A DNA stretch of 38,016 nucleotides from Methylothermaceae bacterium (GTDB lineage Bacteria; Pseudomonadota; Gammaproteobacteria; Methylococcales; Methylothermaceae). A model generated the notes under the pieces. It worked only from the letters and a program-made list of their open reading frames with translations, did no database searches and had not been told where the DNA came from. Both the position numbers and the translations under genes were made by a program. This document shows, piece by piece, positions 26,907 to 38,016 of this stretch. Where the stretch lies: the NCBI GenBank assembly GCA_026982635.1, contig JALSGR010000306.1, positions 1 to 38,016 on the forward strand, given 5' to 3'. The stretch's first letter is position 1. Each line of letters opens with the position of its first letter.

Positions 26907-28349
26907 TCAGTAGGGTAGTTCCGAATAACCCATCAGGTATTCGTCGACGGCCCGTGCGGCCTGGCGGCCTTCCCGGATCGCCCATACCACCAACGATTGG
27001 CCGCGGCGCATGTCACCGGCGGCGAAGACCTTGTCGATGGAGGTGCGGTAGCTTTGGGTGTCGGCCTTGACGTTGCCGCGCGGGTCCAGTTCGGGGCCGA
27101 GTTCCTGAATCAGGCCCTCGTGGACCGGATGGACGAACCCCATGGCCAGCAGCACCAGATCCGCCTCCAGGGTGAATTCGCTGCCGGGGATTTCTTTCAT
27201 CTGCCAACGGCCGTCTTCGTCCTGATTCCATTCCACCCGCACCAGGTGGATTTTATTGACCTTGCCGTCCTTGCCCTCGAACGCCTTGGTGCTGACGCTG
27301 AACAGACGCTCGCAGCCTTCCTCGTGGGAAGAGGAGGTGCGCAGTTTGGTGGGCCAGTAGGGCCAGGTCAGCAGCTTGTTTTCCTTCTCCGGCGGTTTGG
27401 GCAGGATTTCCAGCTGCACCACGGATACGGCTCCCTGACGGATCGAGGTACCGATACAGTCGGAGCCGGTGTCGCCGCCGCCGATGACCACCACCCGTTT
27501 GCCGGTGGCGAGGATTTCCTCCTCCGGCGGGATGACGTCGCCGGCCACCCGCTTGTTCTGTTGTCGGAGGAAGTCCATGGCGAAGTGGATGCCCTCCAGT
27601 TCACGGCCCGGAACGGGCAGGTCGCGGGGCTTTTCCGCGCCACCGGCCAGGACGACGGCGTCGTAGCGGTCCAGTAGTTCCCGCGCGGGAACGTCGACCC
27701 CGATCCAGGTGTTGGGACGGAAGATCACGCCCTCGGCGCGCATTTGCGCCATGCGGCGGTCGATGTGATGTTTTTCCATCTTGAAATCGGGAATGCCGTA
27801 ACGCAGCAGACCGCCGATTCGATCGTTCTTCTCGAACACCACCACCCGGTGCCCGGCCCGGGCCAATTGCTGGGCGCAGGCGAGTCCCGCCGGCCCGGAG
27901 CCGACGACGGCCACCCGTTTGCCCGTGCGGGCCTTGGGAATCTCCGGTTTGATCCACCCTTCTTCCCAGGCCCGGTCGATGATGGCGCATTCGATCGTCT
28001 TGATGGTGACCGGTTCGTCTTCCAGATTCAGGGTGCAGGCCGCCTCGCAAGGGGCCGGACACACCCGACCGGTGAATTCGGGAAAGTTGTTGGTGCGGTG
28101 CAGTTCGCGGATGGCTTCCCGCCAGCGTTCCCGATAGACCAGATCGTTCCAGTCGGGGATCAAGTTGTTGACGGGGCAGCCGTTGTGGCAGTAGGGAATG
28201 CCGCAGTCCATGCAGCGGGCTCCCTGTGCCGTCAGTTCGTTCTCGGGCAGGGGAATGACGAACTCGCGGAAATGACGGATCCGGTCGGCGACGGGCGCGT
28301 AACCTCGGTCGCGGCGTTGGATTTCCAGGAAACCGGTCGGTTTGCCCAT
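26907..28349 (-). CDS. gltD: Glutamate synthase (NADPH) small subunit
   Basis: A 480-residue iron-sulfur flavoprotein that takes electrons from NADPH and passes them to GltB. The N-terminal Cys clusters (C46, C49, C54, C58; then C97, C101, C105) bind [4Fe-4S]. VVGSGPAG (148-155) binds FAD, and [13 protein letters not shown] (about 288-300) binds NADPH. The C-terminal [18 protein letters not shown] is a second FAD motif. It follows gltB with a 70-nt gap holding a strong hairpin. Confidence 0.97.
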   Translation of the reverse strand: MGKPTGFLEIQRRDRGYAPVADRIRHFREFVIPLPENELTAQGARCMDCGIPYCHNGCPVNNLIPDWNDLVYRERWREAIRELHRTNNFPEFTGRVCPAPCEAACTLNLEDEPVTIKTIECAIIDRAWEEGWIKPEIPKARTGKRVAVVGSGPAGLACAQQLARAGHRVVVFEKNDRIGGLLRYGIPDFKMEKHHIDRRMAQMRAEGVIFRPNTWIGVDVPARELLDRYDAVVLAGGAEKPRDLPVPGRELEGIHFAMDFLRQQNKRVAGDVIPPEEEILATGKRVVVIGGGDTGSDCIGTSIRQGAVSVVQLEILPKPPEKENKLLTWPYWPTKLRTSSSHEEGCERLFSVSTKAFEGKDGKVNKIHLVRVEWNQDEDGRWQMKEIPGSEFTLEADLVLLAMGFVHPVHEGLIQELGPELDPRGNVKADTQSYRTSIDKVFAAGDMRRGQSLVVWAIREGRQAARAVDEYLMGYSELPY

Positions 28350-28389
28350 GAAATTACCTCTTCAATCCTATCCGAATGGGTTGGCGACG

Positions 28390-28409
28390 GGCCCGGGTCG
28401 CCCCGGGCC
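28390..28409 (-). other. Intercistronic hairpin between gltB and gltD
   Basis: GGCCCGGG / CCCGGGCC, 8 bp of pure G-C with a TCGC loop, lies in the gltB-gltD gap. It has no T run. It could protect or process the mRNA and set the ratio of the two subunits. Confidence 0.5.
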
Positions 28410-28419
28410 ACCGATGGAG

Positions 28420-33054
<4,635 letters not shown>

Positions 33055-33149
33055 GTTCAACCTCGTCTGAACAAGCTGCCAAGGACTTTCATGAGCACCG
33101 CGCGCCGGCACAGGCCCGTTTCTCAGCCCTATCCACAGAAAAGCACTAA

Positions 33150-33178
33150 AGAATAGGGAAGTTGGCAGCGATTTGCAA
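33150..33178 (-). promoter_or_regulatory. Candidate gltB promoter
   Basis: On the minus strand TTGCAA (33178-33173, 4/6) and TATTCT (33155-33150, 4/6) are 17 bp apart, leaving a leader of about 90 nt before gltB. Half matches only. It overlaps the leader of the divergent nlpD-like gene. Confidence 0.35.
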
Positions 33179-33206
33179 GACGCCGGGTGACGGAGAGAAG
33201 CGGCGG

Positions 33207-33908
33207 ATGTCAGGGGGCGGCCGGTGGCTGATCGTCCTCCTGGTGCTGGGCCTGACGGCCTGCGCCGGCTCCAATCCGCCCCGAAAGCGCTATTTCCCGC
33301 CGATCCACGGTCAGTTTTACCGTGTCCGACCCGGCGACACCCTCTATTCCATCGCCCGCCGCAGCGGTCATCGGTATCGGGACCTGGCGCGTTGGAACCA
33401 TATCCGTCCGCCTTACACGATTTACGTCGGACAGGTTTTGCGCCTCAAGCCCCGTCCCACGATCGAGAAAAAAACAGTCAAAAAAGTCAGGCGCCGGAAG
33501 ATTCCGTCCCGCCATCCGAAAAAAAACGGGAAAAAAAATTTAAAGATTTTTTTCCGCTGGCCGTTAAGGGGGGTGATCGTCAGAAATTTCACCCAGACCG
33601 GCCGGAAAGGGATCGACATCGCCGCAGCGCCGGGCACCCCGGTAAGGGCGGCCGCTTCCGGAAAGGTGGTCTACAGCGGCAACGGCTTGGTCGGTTATGG
33701 GAATCTGGTGATCATCAAGCATGGCGAAACCTATCTGTCCGCCTACGGCAACAATCGCCGGCTCAGGGTTCGGGAAGGACAGCGGGTGAAAAGCGGTCAG
33801 ACGATCGCAGAGGTCGGGACAGGGAGCGACGGCCGCGCCGTGCTTCATTTCGAGATCCGCAGAAACGGGGATCCGGTGGATCCGCTGCGGTATTTGCCGA
33901 AACGCTGA
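33207..33908 (+). CDS. nlpD: NlpD-like lipoprotein: LysM plus LytM (M23) domain
   Basis: A 233-residue lipoprotein. The signal peptide ends LTAC with Cys19 as lipidated residue. A LysM peptidoglycan-binding domain (about 34-80: [33 protein letters not shown]) is followed by a Lys/Arg-rich linker and a LytM domain (about 118-230). M23 zinc residues look lost: GIDIA lacks the HxxxD His, and YLSAYGNN replaces the usual H-x-S. Only the last LHFEIR His is clear, as in non-hydrolytic NlpD, which activates the amidase AmiC at the septum. ATG 33207 gives the proper lipobox. Being directly upstream of rpoS is the classical nlpD-rpoS order; in E. coli the main rpoS promoter lies inside nlpD. Confidence 0.9.
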   Translation: MSGGGRWLIVLLVLGLTACAGSNPPRKRYFPPIHGQFYRVRPGDTLYSIARRSGHRYRDLARWNHIRPPYTIYVGQVLRLKPRPTIEKKTVKKVRRRKIPSRHPKKNGKKNLKIFFRWPLRGVIVRNFTQTGRKGIDIAAAPGTPVRAAASGKVVYSGNGLVGYGNLVIIKHGETYLSAYGNNRRLRVREGQRVKSGQTIAEVGTGSDGRAVLHFEIRRNGDPVDPLRYLPKR

Positions 33909-33933
33909 TCGAATCTAGCGGGAGGAGTAGGGG

Positions 33934-34878
33934 ATGGTAAGCACGATGGGCATCGACATGACGAATTCCACCAATCTCGAAGCGTTTCCGGAATGGTTGG
34001 GCGACGGTCCGGCCGACGACGTCGGTACCGGTGATGGGGGAGGGCAGTTCGACGCGACCCAGATCTATCTGAACGAGTTGAGCAAGTCCAAGTTGCTGTC
34101 CGCCGAAGAGGAAAAGTACTACGGCACCCTGGCGCGGCAGGGAGACGAGGCGGCCCGCAGGCGCATGATCGAGAGCAACCTTCGCCTGGTGGTCAAGATC
34201 GCCCGGCGTTATCTAAACCGCGGTTTGCCGCTGCTGGATCTGATCGAGGAAGGGAATCTAGGGCTGATCCGGGCCGTGGAGAAGTTCGAGCCGGAACGGG
34301 GGTTTCGTTTTTCCACCTATGCCACCTGGTGGATTCGCCAGACCATTGAGCGGGCCTTGATGAACCAGACCCGCACCATCCGCCTGCCGATCCACATCGT
34401 CAAGGAGATGAACGTATATCTCAAGGCGATGCGTCATCTGGCCCAGCAGCTGGATCGCGATCCGACCCCCGAAGACATCGCCGAATATCTCGACAAACCG
34501 GTCAAGGACGTCGAGCGGATGCTCAAACTCAACGAGCGCACCAGTTCGGTGGACGTGCCCTACGGCAAGGAATCGGACAAGCCGCTGCTGGACGTGATCA
34601 CCGATGAAACCATCGACGGTCCGGAAGTCCAGGTCCAGGAGGACAGCATTCGTAACCACATGAACCGTTGGTTGCGGCAATTGCCGGAGAAACACCGCGA
34701 AGTGCTGATGCGCCGCTACGGCTTGGGTGGTTACGAAGTCTCCACGCTGGAACAGGTGGCCAAGGAGCTGCGGGTGACTCGGGAACGGGTGCGGCAGATC
34801 CAGATGGAGGCGGTGAGGAAGATGCGCGAGATGCTGGAAAGCGAAGGCTTTTCCGTCGAGGCGGTTTTCCATCATTGA
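33934..34878 (+). CDS. rpoS: RNA polymerase sigma factor RpoS
   Basis: A 314-residue group 2 sigma factor for stationary phase and general stress. Region 1.2 ([21 protein letters not shown]), region 2 ([57 protein letters not shown]), region 3 and region 4 ([33 protein letters not shown]) are complete. A strong GGAGGAG SD precedes ATG 33934. Position after nlpD supports RpoS over other group 2 factors. Confidence 0.96.
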   Translation: MVSTMGIDMTNSTNLEAFPEWLGDGPADDVGTGDGGGQFDATQIYLNELSKSKLLSAEEEKYYGTLARQGDEAARRRMIESNLRLVVKIARRYLNRGLPLLDLIEEGNLGLIRAVEKFEPERGFRFSTYATWWIRQTIERALMNQTRTIRLPIHIVKEMNVYLKAMRHLAQQLDRDPTPEDIAEYLDKPVKDVERMLKLNERTSSVDVPYGKESDKPLLDVITDETIDGPEVQVQEDSIRNHMNRWLRQLPEKHREVLMRRYGLGGYEVSTLEQVAKELRVTRERVRQIQMEAVRKMREMLESEGFSVEAVFHH

Positions 34879-34951
34879 GGCCGTTCCGTGGGCGCGGTGG
34901 GCTCATGAATGGGTAGGCGGGATTGCCCTGTTCTTGCCGCCTCTGGTTTGC

Positions 34952-35092
34952 TAGAATAATCGATTCCTCAGCCCGCTTTACGGAGCGGGCCGGTTCCTTA
35001 CTCATGTAGTTCCAGATGCCTTGGCGCCTTTCGGATTCTGTGCGGCGCGGCGCATCGGGCTGCCGTGTTCCACCAAGATCCAAGGTATCTGA
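34952..35092 (+). other. Long leader of the DEAD-box helicase gene
   Basis: From a possible -10 TAGAAT (34952-34957, no good -35) to ATG 35093 there are about 135 nt without a gene. It contains a stem-loop GCCCGCT / AGCGGGC with a TTACGG loop (34971-34990). Long structured leaders are known in cold-shock RNA-helicase mRNAs. The hairpin could also be read as an rpoS terminator, though the T run is missing. Confidence 0.4.
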
Positions 35093-36691
35093 ATGTCCAA
35101 TATTTCCTTCCAAGAATTCAATCTGCCCGAAGCGATTCTCGGCGCCATCCGCCAGGCCGGTTACGAATCGCCCACACCGATTCAGGCCGGTACCATTCCC
35201 CATGTGTTGGCGGGGCGCGATGTCATTGCCCAAGCGCAGACCGGCACCGGGAAGACGGCCGCCTTCGCCCTGCCGCTGTTGGCGCGTATCGACGTCGCCC
35301 GTCCCGTTCCCCAGGTATTGGTGCTGACGCCGACGCGGGAACTGGCGCTTCAGGTGGCCGAAGCGTTTCAGACCTACGCCGCCGGTTTGCCTCGTTTGCA
35401 CGTCGTTCCCATCTACGGTGGTCAGGAATACGGTCGCCAGCTCCGGGCGCTGCGGCGCGGCGTCCACGTGGTGGTCGGCACGCCGGGGCGGGTCATGGAT
35501 CACATGCGCCGCGGCACCCTGGACCTTTCCGGATTGACGACTCTGGTGCTGGACGAAGCGGACGAGATGCTGCGCATGGGATTCGTCGACGATGTGGACT
35601 GGATTTTGGAGCAGACGCCCGCCGGCCGCCAGGTGGCCCTGTTCTCCGCCACCATGCCGGCGCCGATCCGGCGCATCGCCAGACGCCACTTGCGCAATCC
35701 CGAAGAGATCAAGATCCAGGTGAAGACCGCCACCGCCGACACTATCCGCCAGCGTTATTGTCTGGTCGCTCCCCAGGCCAAGCTGGACGCGCTGACCCGG
35801 CTTCTCGAAGTGGAAGATTTCGAGGCGGTGATTCTGTTCGTGCGCACCAAGACGGCCACGGTGACGCTGGCGGAAAAATTGGCGGCCCGCGGCTATGCGG
35901 CGGCTCCCTTGAACGGAGACATTCCCCAAAGCCAGCGGCAGCGTACCGTCGAACGGCTCAAGGACGGCCGGCTCGACGTCATCGTCGCCACCGATGTCGC
36001 CGCCCGTGGTCTCGATGTCCAGCGCATCAGCCATGTGATCAACTACGACGTGCCGCTGGACACCGAGTCCTATGTCCATCGGATCGGCCGGACCGGCCGT
36101 GCCGGGCGCAGCGGCGAGGCCATTCTGTTCGTCACCCCGAGGGAAAAACGCTTGCTGTGGGGTATCGAGCGGGCCACCGGACAGAAGATCGCCCCCATGG
36201 AATTACCGACGGCCGAGATTATCAATGACCGGCGGATGGCGAAATTCCGGCAGCGCATCAGCGACACGCTGGCGAACAAGGATGTCCGCTTCTTCCGCGA
36301 TCTGCTCCAGCAGTTCGAGCGCGACCATGATCTGCCGGCCATCGACATCGCCGCTGCGTTGGCGGTTCTGCTGCAGGGTGACGATCCCCTGTTGCTGGAG
36401 GAAGCGCCGCGGCCGGAACGCCGCATGACGCTGAAGCGCAAACCCCGCCGCGATGCGGTGGCGATGGCCAGTTACCGGGTCGAGGTGGGGCGCGCTCACG
36501 GCGTCAAACCGGGCAACATCCTCGGCGCCATCGCCAACGAGGCCGGCCTCGACAGCCGCTTCATCGGCCGTATTCAGATTCATGAGGATTTCAGCACCGT
36601 CGATCTACCAGAAGGCATGCCCAGGGAGGTGTTGCGTACCCTGAAGCGGGTATGGGTGGCCGGGCGGCCGCTCAACATTTCCAGGGCATAG
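35093..36691 (+). CDS. deaD: DEAD-box RNA helicase (DeaD/CsdA type)
   Basis: A 532-residue ATP-dependent RNA helicase. The Q motif (GYESPTPIQ), Walker A AQTGTGKT, PTRELA, GTPGR, DEAD in LDEADEML, SAT in LFSATMP, VATDVAARGLD and HRIGRTGRAGR cover all core motifs. A C-terminal DbpA-like RNA-binding domain (about 460-532: YRVEVGRAHGVKPGNILGAIANEAGL, IGRIQIHEDFSTVDLP) marks the DeaD/DbpA group. It is about 100 residues shorter than E. coli CsdA, lacking its basic tail. The role is ribosome assembly and mRNA unwinding, above all in the cold. Confidence 0.93.
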   Translation: MSNISFQEFNLPEAILGAIRQAGYESPTPIQAGTIPHVLAGRDVIAQAQTGTGKTAAFALPLLARIDVARPVPQVLVLTPTRELALQVAEAFQTYAAGLPRLHVVPIYGGQEYGRQLRALRRGVHVVVGTPGRVMDHMRRGTLDLSGLTTLVLDEADEMLRMGFVDDVDWILEQTPAGRQVALFSATMPAPIRRIARRHLRNPEEIKIQVKTATADTIRQRYCLVAPQAKLDALTRLLEVEDFEAVILFVRTKTATVTLAEKLAARGYAAAPLNGDIPQSQRQRTVERLKDGRLDVIVATDVAARGLDVQRISHVINYDVPLDTESYVHRIGRTGRAGRSGEAILFVTPREKRLLWGIERATGQKIAPMELPTAEIINDRRMAKFRQRISDTLANKDVRFFRDLLQQFERDHDLPAIDIAAALAVLLQGDDPLLLEEAPRPERRMTLKRKPRRDAVAMASYRVEVGRAHGVKPGNILGAIANEAGLDSRFIGRIQIHEDFSTVDLPEGMPREVLRTLKRVWVAGRPLNISRA

Positions 36692-36759
36692 CTACACCGC
36701 CCCGTTCGCTTTTTCGACGTGATCGGCCCTTGGCAAGGGGCCAGGGGAAGACCATCATA

Positions 36760-37203
36760 ATGGTCATGAAGCGAGCGAGGGCCAAAACCCTGTCCGCCGG
36801 TGTGGTCGTGGTCCGATTTCGTGATCGGCGGCCCCACTATCTCTTGCTGAGGGCCTATCGTCATTGGGATTTCCCCAAGGGGATCGTGGAACCGGGGGAA
36901 CAGCCGCTGCAGGCGGCGATCCGGGAAGTGGCGGAGGAAACTGGGATCCGGGATCTGAGGTTCCGTTGGGGCGACATCCACCGTGACACCCCGCCCTACG
37001 GCAAAGGGAAAGTGGCCCGCTACTACGTGGCGGAATCCCCGGCGAACGCCGTGCATCTGCCCATCAATCCGGAACTGGGCCGTCCGGAACATCAGGAATT
37101 TCGCTGGCTGCCCTACGAACGGGCGCGCTCCCTGTTGGTGCCGCGCTTGCAGGAAATTCTCGACTGGGCCCATGGGGTCGTCACCGGGGCGGAGTCACAC
37201 TGA
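36760..37203 (+). CDS. Nudix hydrolase (Ap4A-hydrolase-like)
   Basis: A 147-residue protein with a perfect Nudix box: G41, E47, then REVAEETGI (55-63), matching Gx5Ex7REUxEExGU. It hydrolyses nucleoside diphosphates linked to another moiety; the DFPKG before the box is typical of bis-nucleotidyl-polyphosphatase relatives. ATG 36760 is preceded by AGGGGA (36743-36748) at 11 nt; ATG 36766 is an alternative. The start lies about 70 nt after deaD and the stop overlaps the next ATG by one base. Confidence 0.9.
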   Translation: MVMKRARAKTLSAGVVVVRFRDRRPHYLLLRAYRHWDFPKGIVEPGEQPLQAAIREVAEETGIRDLRFRWGDIHRDTPPYGKGKVARYYVAESPANAVHLPINPELGRPEHQEFRWLPYERARSLLVPRLQEILDWAHGVVTGAESH

Positions 37204-38016
37204 TGGACGGTGAGGTGTCGTTGGCGGCCAAGGTGGCCTTTCTGGGCGACCCTTCCCATCATCCGGATCGTCCGGCACGGGTGGAAGTGATCGAGACCCA
37301 CATGGCCTGGGTGTTCCTGACCGAGCGTTTCGCCTACAAGCTGAAAAAGCCGGTGCGCTATCCGTATCTCGACTTCAGCACGCTGGCGGCCCGGGAATAC
37401 TACTGCCGGGAGGAAGTCAGGCTCAATCGGCGCCTGGCACCCGGTGTCTATTTGGGGGTGACGGCGCTGAACCGACACGACGGCCGGCTGGCCCTGAACG
37501 GCGACGGGGAGGTGGTCGACTGGCTGGTGTCCATGCGTCGGTTGCCCCGGGCGCGGATGCTGGATCGGCTGATCCGGCGCTGGACCCTGGAGGGGCGGCA
37601 GCTGGCGTCTTTGGCCCAGCGGCTGGTGGAATTCTACCGCGGCTGCGTACCGGAACCCCTCAGCGGGGAAGCCTATCGTCGCCGCTACCGCGAGGCGGTT
37701 CTCGTGAATCTTAGGGAACTGCAAAGACTGCGGGCGTTTTGCCGCGGTTTGGACATTCAGCGTCTCTCCGAGCTGAAGCTGACCTTTCTCGAGCGCCGCG
37801 CCTACTGGTTCGACGCCCGGGCGGGGGAGGGGCGGATCGTGGAGGGCCACGGCGATCTGCGACCGGATCACGTTTGTTTCGAGCGCCCATGGCCTTTCAT
37901 CATCGATTGTCTCGAGTTCAACCGGGCGTTCCGCATTCTCGACAGCGCCGATGAAACCGCCTATCTGGCGATGGAATGCGCCTTCCTCGGCCAGCCGGAG
38001 GTGGGGGAGTCGTTTC
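37203..38016 (+). CDS. Aminoglycoside-phosphotransferase-like protein, likely fused to an AAA kinase (partial)
   Basis: The frame is open from ATG 37203 to the window edge, 271 residues seen. ETHMAWVFLTERFAYKLKKPVRYPYLDFSTL and the later GHGDLRPDHV with IIDCLEFNRAFRILD are the catalytic regions of the COG2187 family, whose members often continue into a P-loop AAA domain. That second half would lie beyond the window. These proteins resemble antibiotic kinases but their substrate is generally not known. The start shares one base with the Nudix stop (TGATG), implying coupling. Confidence 0.85.
   Translation, partial: MDGEVSLAAKVAFLGDPSHHPDRPARVEVIETHMAWVFLTERFAYKLKKPVRYPYLDFSTLAAREYYCREEVRLNRRLAPGVYLGVTALNRHDGRLALNGDGEVVDWLVSMRRLPRARMLDRLIRRWTLEGRQLASLAQRLVEFYRGCVPEPLSGEAYRRRYREAVLVNLRELQRLRAFCRGLDIQRLSELKLTFLERRAYWFDARAGEGRIVEGHGDLRPDHVCFERPWPFIIDCLEFNRAFRILDSADETAYLAMECAFLGQPEVGESF

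Noticed and set aside
36726-36742. Hairpin-like GGCCCTT / AAGGGGCC before the Nudix gene
   Set aside because: Contains a bulge, short loop and no T run; overlaps the likely ribosome-binding site but no function can be supported.

Overview
The window reads as chromosomal DNA of a high-GC Gammaproteobacterium. Gene order supports this: lptE-holA-proA-nadD-rsfS, thrS-infC-rpmI-rplT-pheST-ihfA-tRNA-Pro, nlpD-rpoS and glyQ-glyS are all classical gammaproteobacterial neighbourhoods, and IF-3 has a non-AUG start codon. The genus cannot be settled from the sequence alone. Nearly all of the window is tightly packed vertical genome; the only clear scar of mobile DNA lies just after tRNA-Pro (about 25.8-26.1 kb).

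Layout. 0-0.9 kb: tail of an unrecognised gene and rsmE. 0.9-5.05 kb: a membrane-lipid island with a PlcP/LpxH-like phosphoesterase, olsB-olsA (ornithine lipid synthesis), a PAP2 phosphatase and a MurG-like glycosyltransferase. All three transcription units of this island have 11-bp-phased direct repeats resembling Pho boxes, so I read it as a phosphate-starvation lipid-remodelling locus. 5.04-9.35 kb (minus): glyQ-glyS-plsC and an unknown two-TM protein, chained by 4-14 nt overlaps. 9.4-13.2 kb (plus): lptE, holA, proA, nadD, rsfS. 13.2-15.3 kb (minus): thiD-thiE-soxY-soxZ, a thiamine/sulfur-carrier operon whose SoxY has a non-canonical C-terminus. 15.4-15.8 kb: a DUF5063-like protein.

15.9-18.4 kb: a perfect 7-1-7 Fur-type palindrome overlaps the -35 of an operon encoding an outer-membrane porin, an exported FMN-binding protein and a His-rich four-TM protein, a candidate iron-reduction/uptake module. 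18.5-25.7 kb: tRNA-Val, thrS, infC (ATC start), rpmI, rplT, pheS, pheT, ihfA, tRNA-Pro. 25.7-26.8 kb: integrase and HicA-like toxin remnants and a TetR regulator. 26.9-33.05 kb (minus): gltB-gltD glutamate synthase. 33.2-38 kb (plus): NlpD-like LytM lipoprotein, rpoS, a DeaD-type RNA helicase, a Nudix hydrolase and a partial phosphotransferase-like gene running off the end.

The parts worth a second look are the Pho-linked lipid island, the Fur-linked porin/flavoprotein/membrane trio and the thi-sox operon. All function calls come from reading motifs and gene order by eye; no database search was run.
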